A stretch of DNA of 45,401 nucleotides from Tenderia sp965602225 (GTDB taxonomy: Bacteria; Pseudomonadota; Gammaproteobacteria; Tenderiales; Tenderiaceae), in assembly GCA_965602225.1 (NCBI GenBank), contig CBFCYE010000022.1:1-45401 (forward strand). The letters are read 5' to 3'. Below are positions 8,352 through 16,679 of this stretch, in pieces; the stretch's first letter is position 1; each line of letters opens with the position of its first letter. The translations under genes were made by a program, and so were the position numbers. The notes under the pieces are model-generated. The model was not told the DNA's origin. It saw nothing but the letters and a program-made list of their open reading frames with translations, and did no database searches.

Positions 8352-9016
8352 GCAATGTGATTACCGAACAGCTGACTAAAGCCGGGCAGAAGATCGAACA
8401 CGACTCGTTTGCCATTGTCGATCAAGAGGCGGAACGCCACGACAATTACAGCGATGGTGAATGGCAGATCGTGCGTCGTATGATTCACGCCACTGCCGAT
8501 TTCGAATTCAACGGCCTGACCGAATTTCATCCTGATGCAGTAGAAGCCGGCATCAAGGCCATCTCTCAGGGTGCGGCCATCGTCGCCGATGTCGAGATGA
8601 TCTGCGTTGGTTTATCGCAGCCGCGTCTATCTCACTTTGGTGTAACCACCCATCACTTTATTTCTGATGCAGATGTCATTACTCAGGCCAAGGCCGACAA
8701 CACCACCCGTGCCGTGCAGGCCATGCGCAAGGCGCAACAACAGGGCCTGCTCGATGGTGGCATCGTTGCCGTCGGTAATGCACCGACTGCCTTGCTGGAA
8801 GTGCTGGAACTGATCAAACAGGGCAAGTGCCGTCCGGCCTTGATTGTTGGTATGCCGGTGGGTTTTGTATCGGCGGCGGAATCGAAAGATGCCCTGGCGG
8901 AATTGAAGGGTGTGCCGTGGTTAATCAGCCGTGGTCGCAAGGGTGGTTCGACCTTGGTGGTGTCGGCAATTCATGCGCTGTTGGCATTGGCTGAGGCGCA
9001 ACAAAAGCAAGCCTGA
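8348..9016 (+). CDS. cbiC: (Cobalt-)precorrin-8 methylmutase
   Basis: Moves the C11 methyl to C12, giving (cob)yrinic acid (CbiC/CobH). The catalytic His is H47 in RRMIHATADFEF, and GNAPTALLE and the PALIVGMPVGFV loop are both present. The protein is 222 residues, normal for the family. The start overlaps the cbiX stop by four bases; its own stop shares one base with the cbiD start. Secure. Confidence 0.96.
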   Translation: MSNVITEQLTKAGQKIEHDSFAIVDQEAERHDNYSDGEWQIVRRMIHATADFEFNGLTEFHPDAVEAGIKAISQGAAIVADVEMICVGLSQPRLSHFGVTTHHFISDADVITQAKADNTTRAVQAMRKAQQQGLLDGGIVAVGNAPTALLEVLELIKQGKCRPALIVGMPVGFVSAAESKDALAELKGVPWLISRGRKGGSTLVVSAIHALLALAEAQQKQA

Positions 9017-10128
9017 TGGAAAAAAAGCAGAAGGGCACACGTAAGGGATTTACAACCGGGGCTTGTTCAGCCGCCGCGGCCCGTGCTGCTTCTTTGGGCC
9101 TGTTGAGTGGTGCTGTACCTGATGAGGTCGAGTCAGTGTTGCCCAATGGTCAGTTGGTGTCTTTTGCCGTAACGGATGGCCGTTGTGAAAACGGCACTGC
9201 CCACGCAGTGGTGATCAAGGACGCCGGTGATGATCCTGATGTCACCGACAAGGCACCATTGACTGCTGATGTGCGCTTGTTACCAGAATGTCCCGGTGAA
9301 GTTGTGATTAAGGGTGGTGAAGGTGTTGGGGTGGTGACCATGCGCGGTCTGGGTCTGGAAGTGAACGGCCCGGCCATCAATCCAGTACCAAGAAAAAATA
9401 TTGAAGAGAATGTGCGTCTGGTGGCTGCTTTGTTATTGGAAAAGCAGGGCTTGGAAGTCACCATCTCGGTGCCCGGCGGTGAAGCAATGGCCAAGCGCAC
9501 TTTGAATGCCCGGTTGGGGATACTGGATGGAATCTCCATCCTCGGCACCACCGGCATTGTTCATCCTTACTCAACTGCTGCCTTCCGTGACAGTGTCATT
9601 CAAGGTATTCAAGTGGCGTCAAATCAAGGTCAGGATACAGTGGTTCTGACCACTGGCGGTCGTACCGAAAAATTTGTCATCGCCGAACTCCCGCAGCTGG
9701 CACAGGCCTGTTTTGTACAGATGGGTGATTTTCTTAAATACGCCCTGGACACCTCGGTGAAAGAAGGCATCAAACATGTAGTCATTGGCGGTATGGTCGG
9801 CAAGCTAACCAAGATGGCCCAGGGTGAAACCATTACCCATGCCAATCGTAATGCAGTGAATACCGACCTGTTGGCCGAGCTGGCAACTGAAATTGGTGTG
9901 CCCGAAGAAGTCTGTGCTGATATCCGCGCTGCTGAAACAGCCCGTTATGCCGGTGAACGGATCGAAGAGTTAGACTTGGGTAACGAGTTTTACCATGCAT
10001 TAGGTAGGAAGGTGATCAGCACCATCATGGCGCGCTATCCGGATGCGCCGTTTGATATGAAAGTATTGGTGTGTGACTTCGAAGGCAACAAGCTGGCCCA
10101 AATAGAACAAGTGACAAACAATGACTAA
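9016..10128 (+). CDS. cbiD: Cobalt-precorrin-5B C1-methyltransferase
   Basis: CbiD methylates C1 of cobalt-precorrin-5B; it is specific to the cobalt-early route and unrelated in fold to the other methylases. The N-terminus carries the hallmark RKGFTTGACSAAAARAA (residues 9-25), then IKDAGDDPDVT near 66 and VPGGEAMAKRTLN near 155. Length 370 is usual. Start TGATG overlaps cbiC by one base and the end overlaps cbiET by eight. Its presence, with no CobF for C1 methylation, is a main reason for assigning the pathway type. Confidence 0.96.
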   Translation: MEKKQKGTRKGFTTGACSAAAARAASLGLLSGAVPDEVESVLPNGQLVSFAVTDGRCENGTAHAVVIKDAGDDPDVTDKAPLTADVRLLPECPGEVVIKGGEGVGVVTMRGLGLEVNGPAINPVPRKNIEENVRLVAALLLEKQGLEVTISVPGGEAMAKRTLNARLGILDGISILGTTGIVHPYSTAAFRDSVIQGIQVASNQGQDTVVLTTGGRTEKFVIAELPQLAQACFVQMGDFLKYALDTSVKEGIKHVVIGGMVGKLTKMAQGETITHANRNAVNTDLLAELATEIGVPEEVCADIRAAETARYAGERIEELDLGNEFYHALGRKVISTIMARYPDAPFDMKVLVCDFEGNKLAQIEQVTNND

Positions 10129-11419
10129 ACCAGCTTACATCATCGGTGTGTTGGATAACGGTGCTGCGGGATTATGTAGTGAGGCGCTTGAACGTATTCG
10201 TCAGGCCGATGTAATTATTGGCGCGTCTCGAACGCTGGCATTGTTTGTGGGTGAGTTTTCTGCGACAGCCCAACAACGTGATCTGGCTGAAGGCCTGTCT
10301 AAAGTTCCACCGTGGATTAGCGCCGCACAGGCCGATGGTTTGAACGTGGCAGTGCTGGCCACTGGTGATCCCATGTGTCATGGCATTGGTCGTTACCTCA
10401 TTAACAAACTTGGTGTAGACGCCTGTGAAGTGATAGCCAATGTCTCAACCCTGCAACTGGCCTTTGCCCGTTTAGGTCTGGCTTGGCAGGATGCAGTGAT
10501 CTGTTCCGTCCACAGCAAGGATGCCGGTGAGTGGTCAATTGATACGGGCCCCGAACATGGTTTGTATCCAGTGCTGGAAAGTGTGCGTACTAATAATCTG
10601 ATTGCGCTGTTCACCAGTCCGGAAAACACACCAGACCGGATTGCACGGATGTTGGTCAATGCTGGCTTGGCTGATGATTTCACCATGTCGGTTGCCGAAG
10701 CTTTATTAACCTCTGATGAAAACATTATCCGTGACCTGTCACTGACTGATGCGGCAGTACGCAGCTTTGCCAATCCCAATGTAGTGATCTTGCAATGCAT
10801 AAATACAAAACAGACAAGCTTGTTTGGTCTGGCCGATGAGAGTTTTGTGCAGCGCAAACCAGACAAAGGCCTGATCACCAAACGTGAGGTGAGGGCGGTA
10901 TCGTTGGCACGTCTGCAACTATGGTCAGACAGCATTGTTTGGGATATTGGTGCTGGTTCCGGTTCAGTGGGTTTGGAGGCGGCGCGTTTGTGTAGCAAGG
11001 GTTATGTCTACGCCATTGAAAAGAACGAAGCTGATTTTGCGATAGCCCAACAAAATCGTGAACGACTGGGTGTAACCAATTATCGCGTTCAACATGGCAA
11101 GGCACCAGAGCTGTTGGCAGACTGGCCCGATCCCGATGCTGTCTTCTTCGGTGGTTCCGGTGGTGAACTGGCCGAGTTGATCGAACTCTGTTTGTCGAGA
11201 ATGAAAGCAGGCGGTTGGCTGGTAATGAATTTTGTCACGCTGGAAAATCTGGCGCTGGCGACGCAGACGCTTGAGCAATTAAATGCAGGGTGGGATGTAA
11301 CCCAGCTACAGGCCAGTCGCAGCCAACCAATCCTGCACATGCATCGCATGCAGGCAGAAAATCCGGTATGGATAGTCTGTGCCCAAGTTTGTAAACAGCA
11401 AGGTGAACAGAGTGAGTAA
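10121..11419 (+). CDS. cobL: Precorrin-6Y C5,15-methyltransferase (decarboxylating), CbiE-CbiT fusion (CobL)
   Basis: A single 432-residue protein joins the CbiE and CbiT activities. The N-terminal tetrapyrrole methylase (about 1-225) has LATGDPMCHGIG (79-90) and a short variant of the glycine loop. The C-terminal Rossmann methyltransferase (about 245-425) has GLITKREVRA (250-259), the CbiT entry motif, and SAM motif DIGAGSGSVG (275-284). It methylates C5 and C15 and decarboxylates the C12 acetate. It overlaps cbiD by eight bases and the next gene by eight. Confidence 0.95.
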   Translation: MTKPAYIIGVLDNGAAGLCSEALERIRQADVIIGASRTLALFVGEFSATAQQRDLAEGLSKVPPWISAAQADGLNVAVLATGDPMCHGIGRYLINKLGVDACEVIANVSTLQLAFARLGLAWQDAVICSVHSKDAGEWSIDTGPEHGLYPVLESVRTNNLIALFTSPENTPDRIARMLVNAGLADDFTMSVAEALLTSDENIIRDLSLTDAAVRSFANPNVVILQCINTKQTSLFGLADESFVQRKPDKGLITKREVRAVSLARLQLWSDSIVWDIGAGSGSVGLEAARLCSKGYVYAIEKNEADFAIAQQNRERLGVTNYRVQHGKAPELLADWPDPDAVFFGGSGGELAELIELCLSRMKAGGWLVMNFVTLENLALATQTLEQLNAGWDVTQLQASRSQPILHMHRMQAENPVWIVCAQVCKQQGEQSE

Positions 11420-12185
11420 AGGAATGTTGTATGGCGTATCGCTGGGGCCGGGCAATCCGGACCTGATCACACGTCGTGCCTGGGCCTTGTTGCAGACCGA
11501 CAAGGTCTGGAGCTACCCGATTCGTAATTCTAAAAGTGAAAGTTACGCGCTGGATATTGCCCTGCGTGGTGGTCTTGAATTGCCCGCACAACATATGCCG
11601 CTGATCTTTCCCATGACCCACGATATGGAAAAGCTGGCCAAGTATTGGCTGCGTGCTGCAGAGACAGTCATCGAAAAACTGCATGCGGGTGAAGATGTAT
11701 TGTTTCTGGTGGAAGGTGATGCCTCGACCTATTCAACCTTCGGTCATCTTGCGCGCACAGTGCAGTCGTTGGATGAAGAGATTGTGATCGAAACCATCGC
11801 CGGCGTGCCGTCATTCAATGCCGCCGCCGCCCGAGTGCAGATGCCCCTGGCTGATGTCGACGACACCGTCGCCATCATCCCGGCCGGTTATGGCCTAGCT
11901 ACCATTGCTCATATGTTGGATGAGTTCGACACCCTGATCCTGCTCAAGGTTAAACCCTTGCTCGATGACATTATCGATCTGCTGGCTGAACGTGGTTTGT
12001 TAGAACACAGCCGCTTCATTGAAAAGGCTGGTTCGCCCCATGAGCGGGTAGTGCATGATGTTGCCACCCTACAGGGTGAGAAGGTTAATTACCTGTCGTT
12101 GTTGCTGATCAAAAACCCAAATCGCCAACGCGGCGAGATGATTCGTGGTTGTCGTAAAAAATCTGATCTGGAAACAGTTTCGTAA
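11412..12185 (+). CDS. cobI: (Cobalt-)precorrin-2 C20-methyltransferase
   Basis: First SAM-dependent methylation after precorrin-2 or cobalt-factor II (CobI/CbiL). Motifs: YGVSLGPGNPDLIT at the N-terminus, LFLVEGDASTYSTF near residue 98, ETIAGVPSFNAAAA near 128. I take GTG 11412 as the start because AAGGTG lies seven bases upstream and family members begin a few residues before the YGV(S)LGPG strand. GTG 11403 and ATG 11424 remain possible. It overlaps the end of cobL. After it comes the largest internal gap so far (86 bases), holding a palindrome. Confidence 0.94.
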   Translation: MSKGMLYGVSLGPGNPDLITRRAWALLQTDKVWSYPIRNSKSESYALDIALRGGLELPAQHMPLIFPMTHDMEKLAKYWLRAAETVIEKLHAGEDVLFLVEGDASTYSTFGHLARTVQSLDEEIVIETIAGVPSFNAAAARVQMPLADVDDTVAIIPAGYGLATIAHMLDEFDTLILLKVKPLLDDIIDLLAERGLLEHSRFIEKAGSPHERVVHDVATLQGEKVNYLSLLLIKNPNRQRGEMIRGCRKKSDLETVS

Positions 12186-12208
12186 TGTTTAGAAATGCAC
12201 AAATAATG

Positions 12209-12234
12209 GTCATTCCGGCGCAGGCCGGAATGAC
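12209..12234. repeat. REP-like palindrome
   Basis: GTCATTCCGG - CGCAGG - CCGGAATGAC: perfect ten-base arms round a six-base loop, located in the cobI-cbiG gap. The same core recurs as a larger element at 19678-19752, and a half copy (GTCATTCCGG) is at about 44469. This GTCATTCCGG-type palindrome resembles dispersed REP-like repeats common in proteobacteria. It could stabilise or attenuate the transcript. Confidence 0.75.
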
Positions 12235-12271
12235 GGCAACTAAACGCTTTGATCTTATTTGAGAATGAAAA

Positions 12272-13021
12272 ATGAATAACAGTAATTTGCCACGCGTGGC
12301 CCTGGTTGCCATCACCAAACACGGTGCCAACCAAGTCGCTGCCATGGCGCCGAAGATGCCCGAGGCTGATGTGGTGGTATCGCAAAAATTCGCTGAGCTG
12401 ATGACAGATGTACCGAATAAGGTAAACGCCTATGACGGTGCACTACGGGCGCAGATGGCCGGTTTTTTCAGTGACTACGATCAGATTGTGTTTTTTGTTT
12501 CCCTTGGCGCAGTAGTGCGTTTGATCGCACCGCATCTGAAATCCAAGGATGAAGATCCGGGTGTGCTAGTGGTGGACGATGCCGCTCAGTTTGTCATCCC
12601 TGTATTGTCAGGCCATATTGGTGGTGCCAATGCCTATGCTGAAAAACTGGCTGAATTGTTAGCTGCCACAGCGGTGGTAACTACTGCCTCTGATGTGGGT
12701 AAGACCATTCCAGTGGATATCCTGGGTCGTGAACTTGATTGGAAGGTAGAGGCGCCGAAACTCAATATTACCCGCGTCTCGGCCCATGTGGTCAACGAAG
12801 AACCGATTGCCTTGGTGCAGGAGTGTGGTTCAAAGAGCTGGTGGACTCGTCCTACAGCTTTGCCAAAAAACATTCATCTGTTTGAACGATTTGAAGATGT
12901 GGATTTGAATAAATATCCGGCATTGTTATGGATTACCCAACGTGAGATTGACGATGCTACCTGGACTGAATTGAACGAGCGTCTGGTTGTGTATCGTCCG
13001 CCAGTAGGGCAAGAAGCATAA
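12272..13021 (+). CDS. cbiG: Cobalt-precorrin-5A hydrolase CbiG, N-terminal and central domains only
   Basis: CbiG opens the delta-lactone ring and releases acetaldehyde in the cobalt-early route. The 249 residues cover the N-terminal domain (KHGANQ near 16, VFFVSLGAVVRLIAPHL near 75) and the central part (GVLVVDDAAQFVIPVLSGHIGGAN near 100). The usual C-terminal domain is missing here and is supplied as a separate gene two bases downstream. The start ATG follows the REP-like palindrome gap, with a weak ribosome site. Confidence 0.93.
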   Translation: MNNSNLPRVALVAITKHGANQVAAMAPKMPEADVVVSQKFAELMTDVPNKVNAYDGALRAQMAGFFSDYDQIVFFVSLGAVVRLIAPHLKSKDEDPGVLVVDDAAQFVIPVLSGHIGGANAYAEKLAELLAATAVVTTASDVGKTIPVDILGRELDWKVEAPKLNITRVSAHVVNEEPIALVQECGSKSWWTRPTALPKNIHLFERFEDVDLNKYPALLWITQREIDDATWTELNERLVVYRPPVGQEA

Positions 13022-13023
13022 AG

Positions 13024-13413
13024 ATGAAGTTGGTTCTGGGCATGGGTTGTGATCGCGGTGTCTCGCTGGAGACACTGACCACCGCAGTTGATCAGGCCCT
13101 GGCACAAATAGATCAAACACGTGATGCTGTGGTGGCCTTGGCTAGCATCGATAAAAAGAATGATGAAGTCGCTTTGCTGGCGCTGGCAGAACAACAAGGC
13201 TGGCCATTGTATTTTTTTAGAGCTGAACAACTAGCCCAGGTTGAAGTGCCCAGTCCATCTGCAGTGGTGTTGAAGTACATGGGTACGCCGTCAGTAGCCG
13301 AGGCGGCTGCTATTTTGGCGGCGCAAACCAGTATGGAAAATCTGTTGGTTGAGAAACATAAATATTTAGGTGCGGACGGCAAAAACGCTACTGTATCTAT
13401 CGTAAGAGGTTAA
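13024..13413 (+). CDS. cobE: CobE / CbiG C-terminal domain protein
   Basis: A 129-residue protein equal to the C-terminal domain of CbiG, known in other species as free-standing CobE. It has LGMGCDRGVSLETL near the start, a segment ASIDKKNDEVAL near residue 41, and the closing KYLGADGKNATVSIVRG. It begins two bases after the cbiG stop, so the two products presumably act together as a split CbiG. The boundary falls cleanly between domains and both have normal ends, so this is a gene split rather than a frameshift. Confidence 0.92.
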   Translation: MKLVLGMGCDRGVSLETLTTAVDQALAQIDQTRDAVVALASIDKKNDEVALLALAEQQGWPLYFFRAEQLAQVEVPSPSAVVLKYMGTPSVAEAAAILAAQTSMENLLVEKHKYLGADGKNATVSIVRG

Positions 13414-13416
13414 GTG

Positions 13417-14766
13417 ATGAGTAAAGGTAAAATTCTGCTGGTGGGTTTCGGTCCTGGCGCCAAACAACATATGAGCGCCCGCGCCGTCGAGGCCATTGGC
13501 GAAGCCGATGTGGTGATTGGTTACTCCACCTACATCAAACTGGTGGAAGACCAGCTTGAAGGTAAGGTGGTGGTGCGCAAGGGCATGACCGAAGAGCTTG
13601 ATCGCAGCATCGAGGCCTATGAGCAAGCCAAACAGGGTAAGACTGTGGCGTTGATTTCATCCGGTGATATCGGCGTCTACGGCATGGCCGGCCCGACCTA
13701 TGAAGTGTTATTACAATCAGGTTGGACGCCAGACAGTGATATTGAAGTGGAAGTGGTGCCAGGCAGTACTGCCTTGTCGGCTTGTGCTTCACTGGTTGGC
13801 GCACCTCTGACGCATGACTTCTGTTCTATTTCATTGTCTGATCTATTGACGCCCTGGCCAGTGATTGCCGGTCGTCTGGAAGCGGCAGCCAAGAGTGATT
13901 TCGTCGTCGCGCTTTATAATCCAAAAAGTGGTCGCCGCACCGGTCAGATTGTTGAAGCACAACGCATCCTGCTGCAACACCGCAAACCGGAAACGCCAGT
14001 GGCAATCGTCAAATCAGCCTATCGTGACAAACAGGAAATTCAGATCGTGCGTCTGGATGAGATGGTCGATTGCAAGATCGGCATGCTGACCACGGTTTTG
14101 ATTGGTAATAGCAGCACCTTTCTTGAACAGGGCCTGATGATTACGCCACGTGGTTATGCCAATAAATACGATCAGCTGACAGGTGAGGTAAACAGCGGTG
14201 AGAAACGTGGTCGGTCTTTGACTATGGGCCTGAATGGCTGGCAGGAATGTGCACGTGAGTATATGCGTGAAAATCCGAGCAAGTCTTTGCGTAATGTGAT
14301 GACCTATTTCGGCATGCCGCTGGCGCAGACTATTGCTGCGATCGCAGCTGCCAGTGATGATGACTCGGCCGGTGAATTTAAGGCGGTGGCCGTATCAACT
14401 GATCTGCTGGCATTGGTGCAGAAAGAGGCTGCCGAGCTGGGCCGTTTACGCGCCGTGGTGCGCAGCGAAGCCGGTGCCGTTTCAGAACTGATGTTGAATG
14501 GTGTTGATTTCAAGGATAAGGGTGAATGGCTAAACATCGAAAACGATCATTTTCATTTTCACATTCATTGGGCCAAGGTAAACAGCGCCTGGATGGTGCA
14601 ACGTGGTGATAGCCTGCGCAGTATTCACTTTGTCGATGCTGCGGGTGATGCGGTGTTTAACCTGTCGCTGAGAAAGATGGAAGCTGAGTTCGATGCTGAT
14701 GCACTGGCTTACTATCAACAACTCTGGCAACGCCAGGCAGAAACAAAAGCTGTTGAGGTTGCCTGA
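13417..14766 (+). CDS. cobJ: (Cobalt-)precorrin-3B C17-methyltransferase fused to a ChuX/HemS-like domain
   Basis: Residues 1-255 (numbered from GTG 13414) are a complete CobJ/CbiH, the ring-contracting methylase: VGFGPGAKQHM near 10, SSGDIGVYGMAGPTYE 82-97, VVPGSTALSACASLVGAPL near 114-132, LYNPKSGRRTGQI 168-179. About 190 further residues follow. These begin with a helical segment (REYMRENPSKSLRNVMTYFG, 281-300) resembling the start of ChuX/HutX proteins and end with a beta-rich part that includes DHFHFHIHW (378-386) and RSIHFVDAAGDAVFNL (402-417), resembling the haem-binding domain of HemS/ChuX. The similarity was judged by eye. ATG 13417 has GAGG seven bases upstream; GTG 13414 is the alternative. 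Typical CobJ is about 250 residues. Confidence 0.92.
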   Translation: MSKGKILLVGFGPGAKQHMSARAVEAIGEADVVIGYSTYIKLVEDQLEGKVVVRKGMTEELDRSIEAYEQAKQGKTVALISSGDIGVYGMAGPTYEVLLQSGWTPDSDIEVEVVPGSTALSACASLVGAPLTHDFCSISLSDLLTPWPVIAGRLEAAAKSDFVVALYNPKSGRRTGQIVEAQRILLQHRKPETPVAIVKSAYRDKQEIQIVRLDEMVDCKIGMLTTVLIGNSSTFLEQGLMITPRGYANKYDQLTGEVNSGEKRGRSLTMGLNGWQECAREYMRENPSKSLRNVMTYFGMPLAQTIAAIAAASDDDSAGEFKAVAVSTDLLALVQKEAAELGRLRAVVRSEAGAVSELMLNGVDFKDKGEWLNIENDHFHFHIHWAKVNSAWMVQRGDSLRSIHFVDAAGDAVFNLSLRKMEAEFDADALAYYQQLWQRQAETKAVEVA

Positions 14767-15116
14767 TGAGTGAAGTCATAAAACCAAAGATGGGTGACTA
14801 TAAACGGCACATGTTGATATGTGTCGGGCCACGCTGTTCCGAAGATGGCGAATCGCAACGTCTGTTTGAAACACTGGGTGAGAAGTTTAAGGCCGCGGGT
14901 ATCGATAAGGGTGAACTGCGCGTTAAACGTACCCGTAGTCACTGTTTTGCTACCTGTAAGGGTGGACCTATTCTATGTGTCCAGCCTGATGGCATCTGGT
15001 ATTACAACGTCACCGAGGCCAATCTGGATCGCATTATTGAGCAACACCTGGTCAACGGTGAGCCGGTAGAAGAACTGATCTATCACCGCCAGAGTGTGGA
15101 TAGTGCCACAGCCTAA
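14766..15116 (+). CDS. Thioredoxin-like [2Fe-2S] ferredoxin
   Basis: A 116-residue protein with CVGPRC (C19, C24) and HCFATCKGGP (C60, C64), then C71. This cysteine pattern and spacing fit the thioredoxin-fold [2Fe-2S] ferredoxins; similar ferredoxins (such as CbiW) occur in other cobalt-early clusters. The start shares one base with the cobJ stop (TGATG), implying tight coupling with the CobJ fusion. It may feed electrons to ring contraction or to the missing reductase step; that is inference. Confidence 0.88.
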   Translation: MSEVIKPKMGDYKRHMLICVGPRCSEDGESQRLFETLGEKFKAAGIDKGELRVKRTRSHCFATCKGGPILCVQPDGIWYYNVTEANLDRIIEQHLVNGEPVEELIYHRQSVDSATA

Positions 15117-15768
15117 TTCAGATATTTTCTCTGCGGATGATCGCGAAACGCTGCATAAAATTATGCAGGCGCGACGTGACATGCGTCACTTTATTCCCAA
15201 TAGCACGATTGATGCCGAGGTGTTGCAACGCATTTTGAATGCTGCGCACACGGCACCGTCTGTCGGGTTGATGCAACCGTGGCGTTTTATTCAGATTAAA
15301 AATTCTGCGTTACGCGATCAGGTGGCGGCCTTAGTCGATGAGGAACGTTTGCAAACGGCCAAGCTGTTGGGCGAACGGGAACAGGAATTTTTGCGACTTA
15401 AAGTTGAAGGCATTAACGAATCCGCCGCCTTGATTGCGGTGGTGCAGGCCCCCGATGATGGCACCGTGTTTGGCCGTCGTACCTTGCCGCAAGAGACGGC
15501 GCTGTGTTCTACCGCCTGTGCCATACAGAATATGTGGCTGGCCTCGCGAGTGGAAAATCTGGGCATGGGCTGGGTGTCACTGTTTGATCCTGTGGCACTG
15601 GCCACGTTATTGAATTGTCCAGCAGGGGCGAAACCGATTGCCCTGTTGTGCATCGGTCCGGTGCATGAATTTTATCCCCGGCCCATGCTGGAGCAGGAGG
15701 GTTGGCGCCAGGGTAGGCCTTTGGCTGAGTTCCTGTTTGAAGATGGTTGGCCGGAGTCTGTTGCATGA
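15094..15768 (+). CDS. bluB: 5,6-dimethylbenzimidazole synthase BluB
   Basis: A nitroreductase-fold enzyme that cleaves FMNH2 with O2 to form the lower ligand of cobalamin. Seen: RRDMRHFIP near 27, AAHTAPSVGLMQPWRFIQI near 51-69, a central LGMGWVSLFDP near 157 and GPVHEFYPRPMLE near 188, all characteristic of BluB rather than general nitroreductases. Length 224. Start GTG 15094 (or GTG 15103) overlaps the ferredoxin gene by 14-23 bases. BluB needs oxygen, in contrast with the cobalt-early ring enzymes next to it. Confidence 0.93.
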   Translation: MWIVPQPNSDIFSADDRETLHKIMQARRDMRHFIPNSTIDAEVLQRILNAAHTAPSVGLMQPWRFIQIKNSALRDQVAALVDEERLQTAKLLGEREQEFLRLKVEGINESAALIAVVQAPDDGTVFGRRTLPQETALCSTACAIQNMWLASRVENLGMGWVSLFDPVALATLLNCPAGAKPIALLCIGPVHEFYPRPMLEQEGWRQGRPLAEFLFEDGWPESVA

Positions 15769-16679
15769 CAGCGATAATTGTTGCCATGGCTCTGTTACTG
15801 GATCGTTTACTCGGTGAGCCGAAACGCGGGCATCCATTGGTAGGCTTTGGTCGTCTGGTTGAATGGATAGAACATCGAATCTGGCGCAGCGATTGTTCCA
15901 AGGCACAAACGCGTCTGCGTGGTGTGCTGGCTGTCGCCTTGTTGTTGATCCCCTTGACCTTGATTACTGCCTTGTTGGCGCAGATTGCTGCAGTTGAATA
16001 TCTTGTTGGCGTGGTGTTGTTATATCTGGCCATCGGTGGCCGTAGCCTGGCACTGCACGCCATGCAGGTTCGCGATGCCTTGGGCATGAATAATCTCGAT
16101 GAAGCACGCATGCGCACTGGTTTTCTGGTCAGCCGTGACACTACTCAACTCGATGAAGAACAGATGGCCAAGGCCACGGTTGAGTCGGTGCTGGAAAATG
16201 GTTGTGATGCAGTGTTCGGTGCCATCTTTTGGTTTGTCATCGCCGGTGCACCGGGTGTGATCTTTTATCGTTTGGCCAATACGCTTGATGCTATGTGGGG
16301 TTATAAAAACCAACGTTATTTGCATTTTGGTTGGGCCGCGGCGCGGCTGGATGATGTCTTGAATTTTGTTCCGGCGCGTTTGACCGCGTTTACCTATGCT
16401 GTGGTGGGTGAGTTTCAATCGGCCATACGTTGCTGGCGCAGCCAGGGTTATAGCTGGAAGAGTCCCAATGCTGGGCCGGTGATGGCAGCCGGTGCTGGGG
16501 CCTTGTCGGTGCAGTTGGGTGGTGAGGCTACTTATCATGGTGAGCTGCAACAGCGTCCTGATCTTGGGCTGGATAAGACTCCACAAGCCGGTGATATTGA
16601 ACGCGCAGTAAGCTTAGTGAGTCGTGGCATGTTGTTGTGGTTGGCCGTGATTGCAGTTGGAGGCTGGGCGCTTGCTTGA
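15765..16679 (+). CDS. cbiB: Adenosylcobinamide-phosphate synthase CbiB
   Basis: Membrane enzyme that attaches aminopropanol phosphate to adenosylcobyric acid. The N-terminus has LLLDRLLGEPKRGHPLVGFG, the family signature; several transmembrane segments (about 50-90, 140-165, 285-305) and SPNAGPVMAAGAGAL near 230 follow. ATG 15765 overlaps the bluB stop (ATGA) and gives a normal 304-residue protein; an earlier TTG at 15747 is less likely. Confidence 0.94.
   Translation: MTAIIVAMALLLDRLLGEPKRGHPLVGFGRLVEWIEHRIWRSDCSKAQTRLRGVLAVALLLIPLTLITALLAQIAAVEYLVGVVLLYLAIGGRSLALHAMQVRDALGMNNLDEARMRTGFLVSRDTTQLDEEQMAKATVESVLENGCDAVFGAIFWFVIAGAPGVIFYRLANTLDAMWGYKNQRYLHFGWAAARLDDVLNFVPARLTAFTYAVVGEFQSAIRCWRSQGYSWKSPNAGPVMAAGAGALSVQLGGEATYHGELQQRPDLGLDKTPQAGDIERAVSLVSRGMLLWLAVIAVGGWALA

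Noticed and set aside
13019..13026. Frameshift in a full-length CbiG
   Set aside because: The break falls between complete domains with a normal stop and start, and free-standing CobE is known.
15747..15764. Upstream TTG start for cbiB
   Set aside because: ATG 15765 overlaps the bluB stop as ATGA and gives the normal N-terminus.
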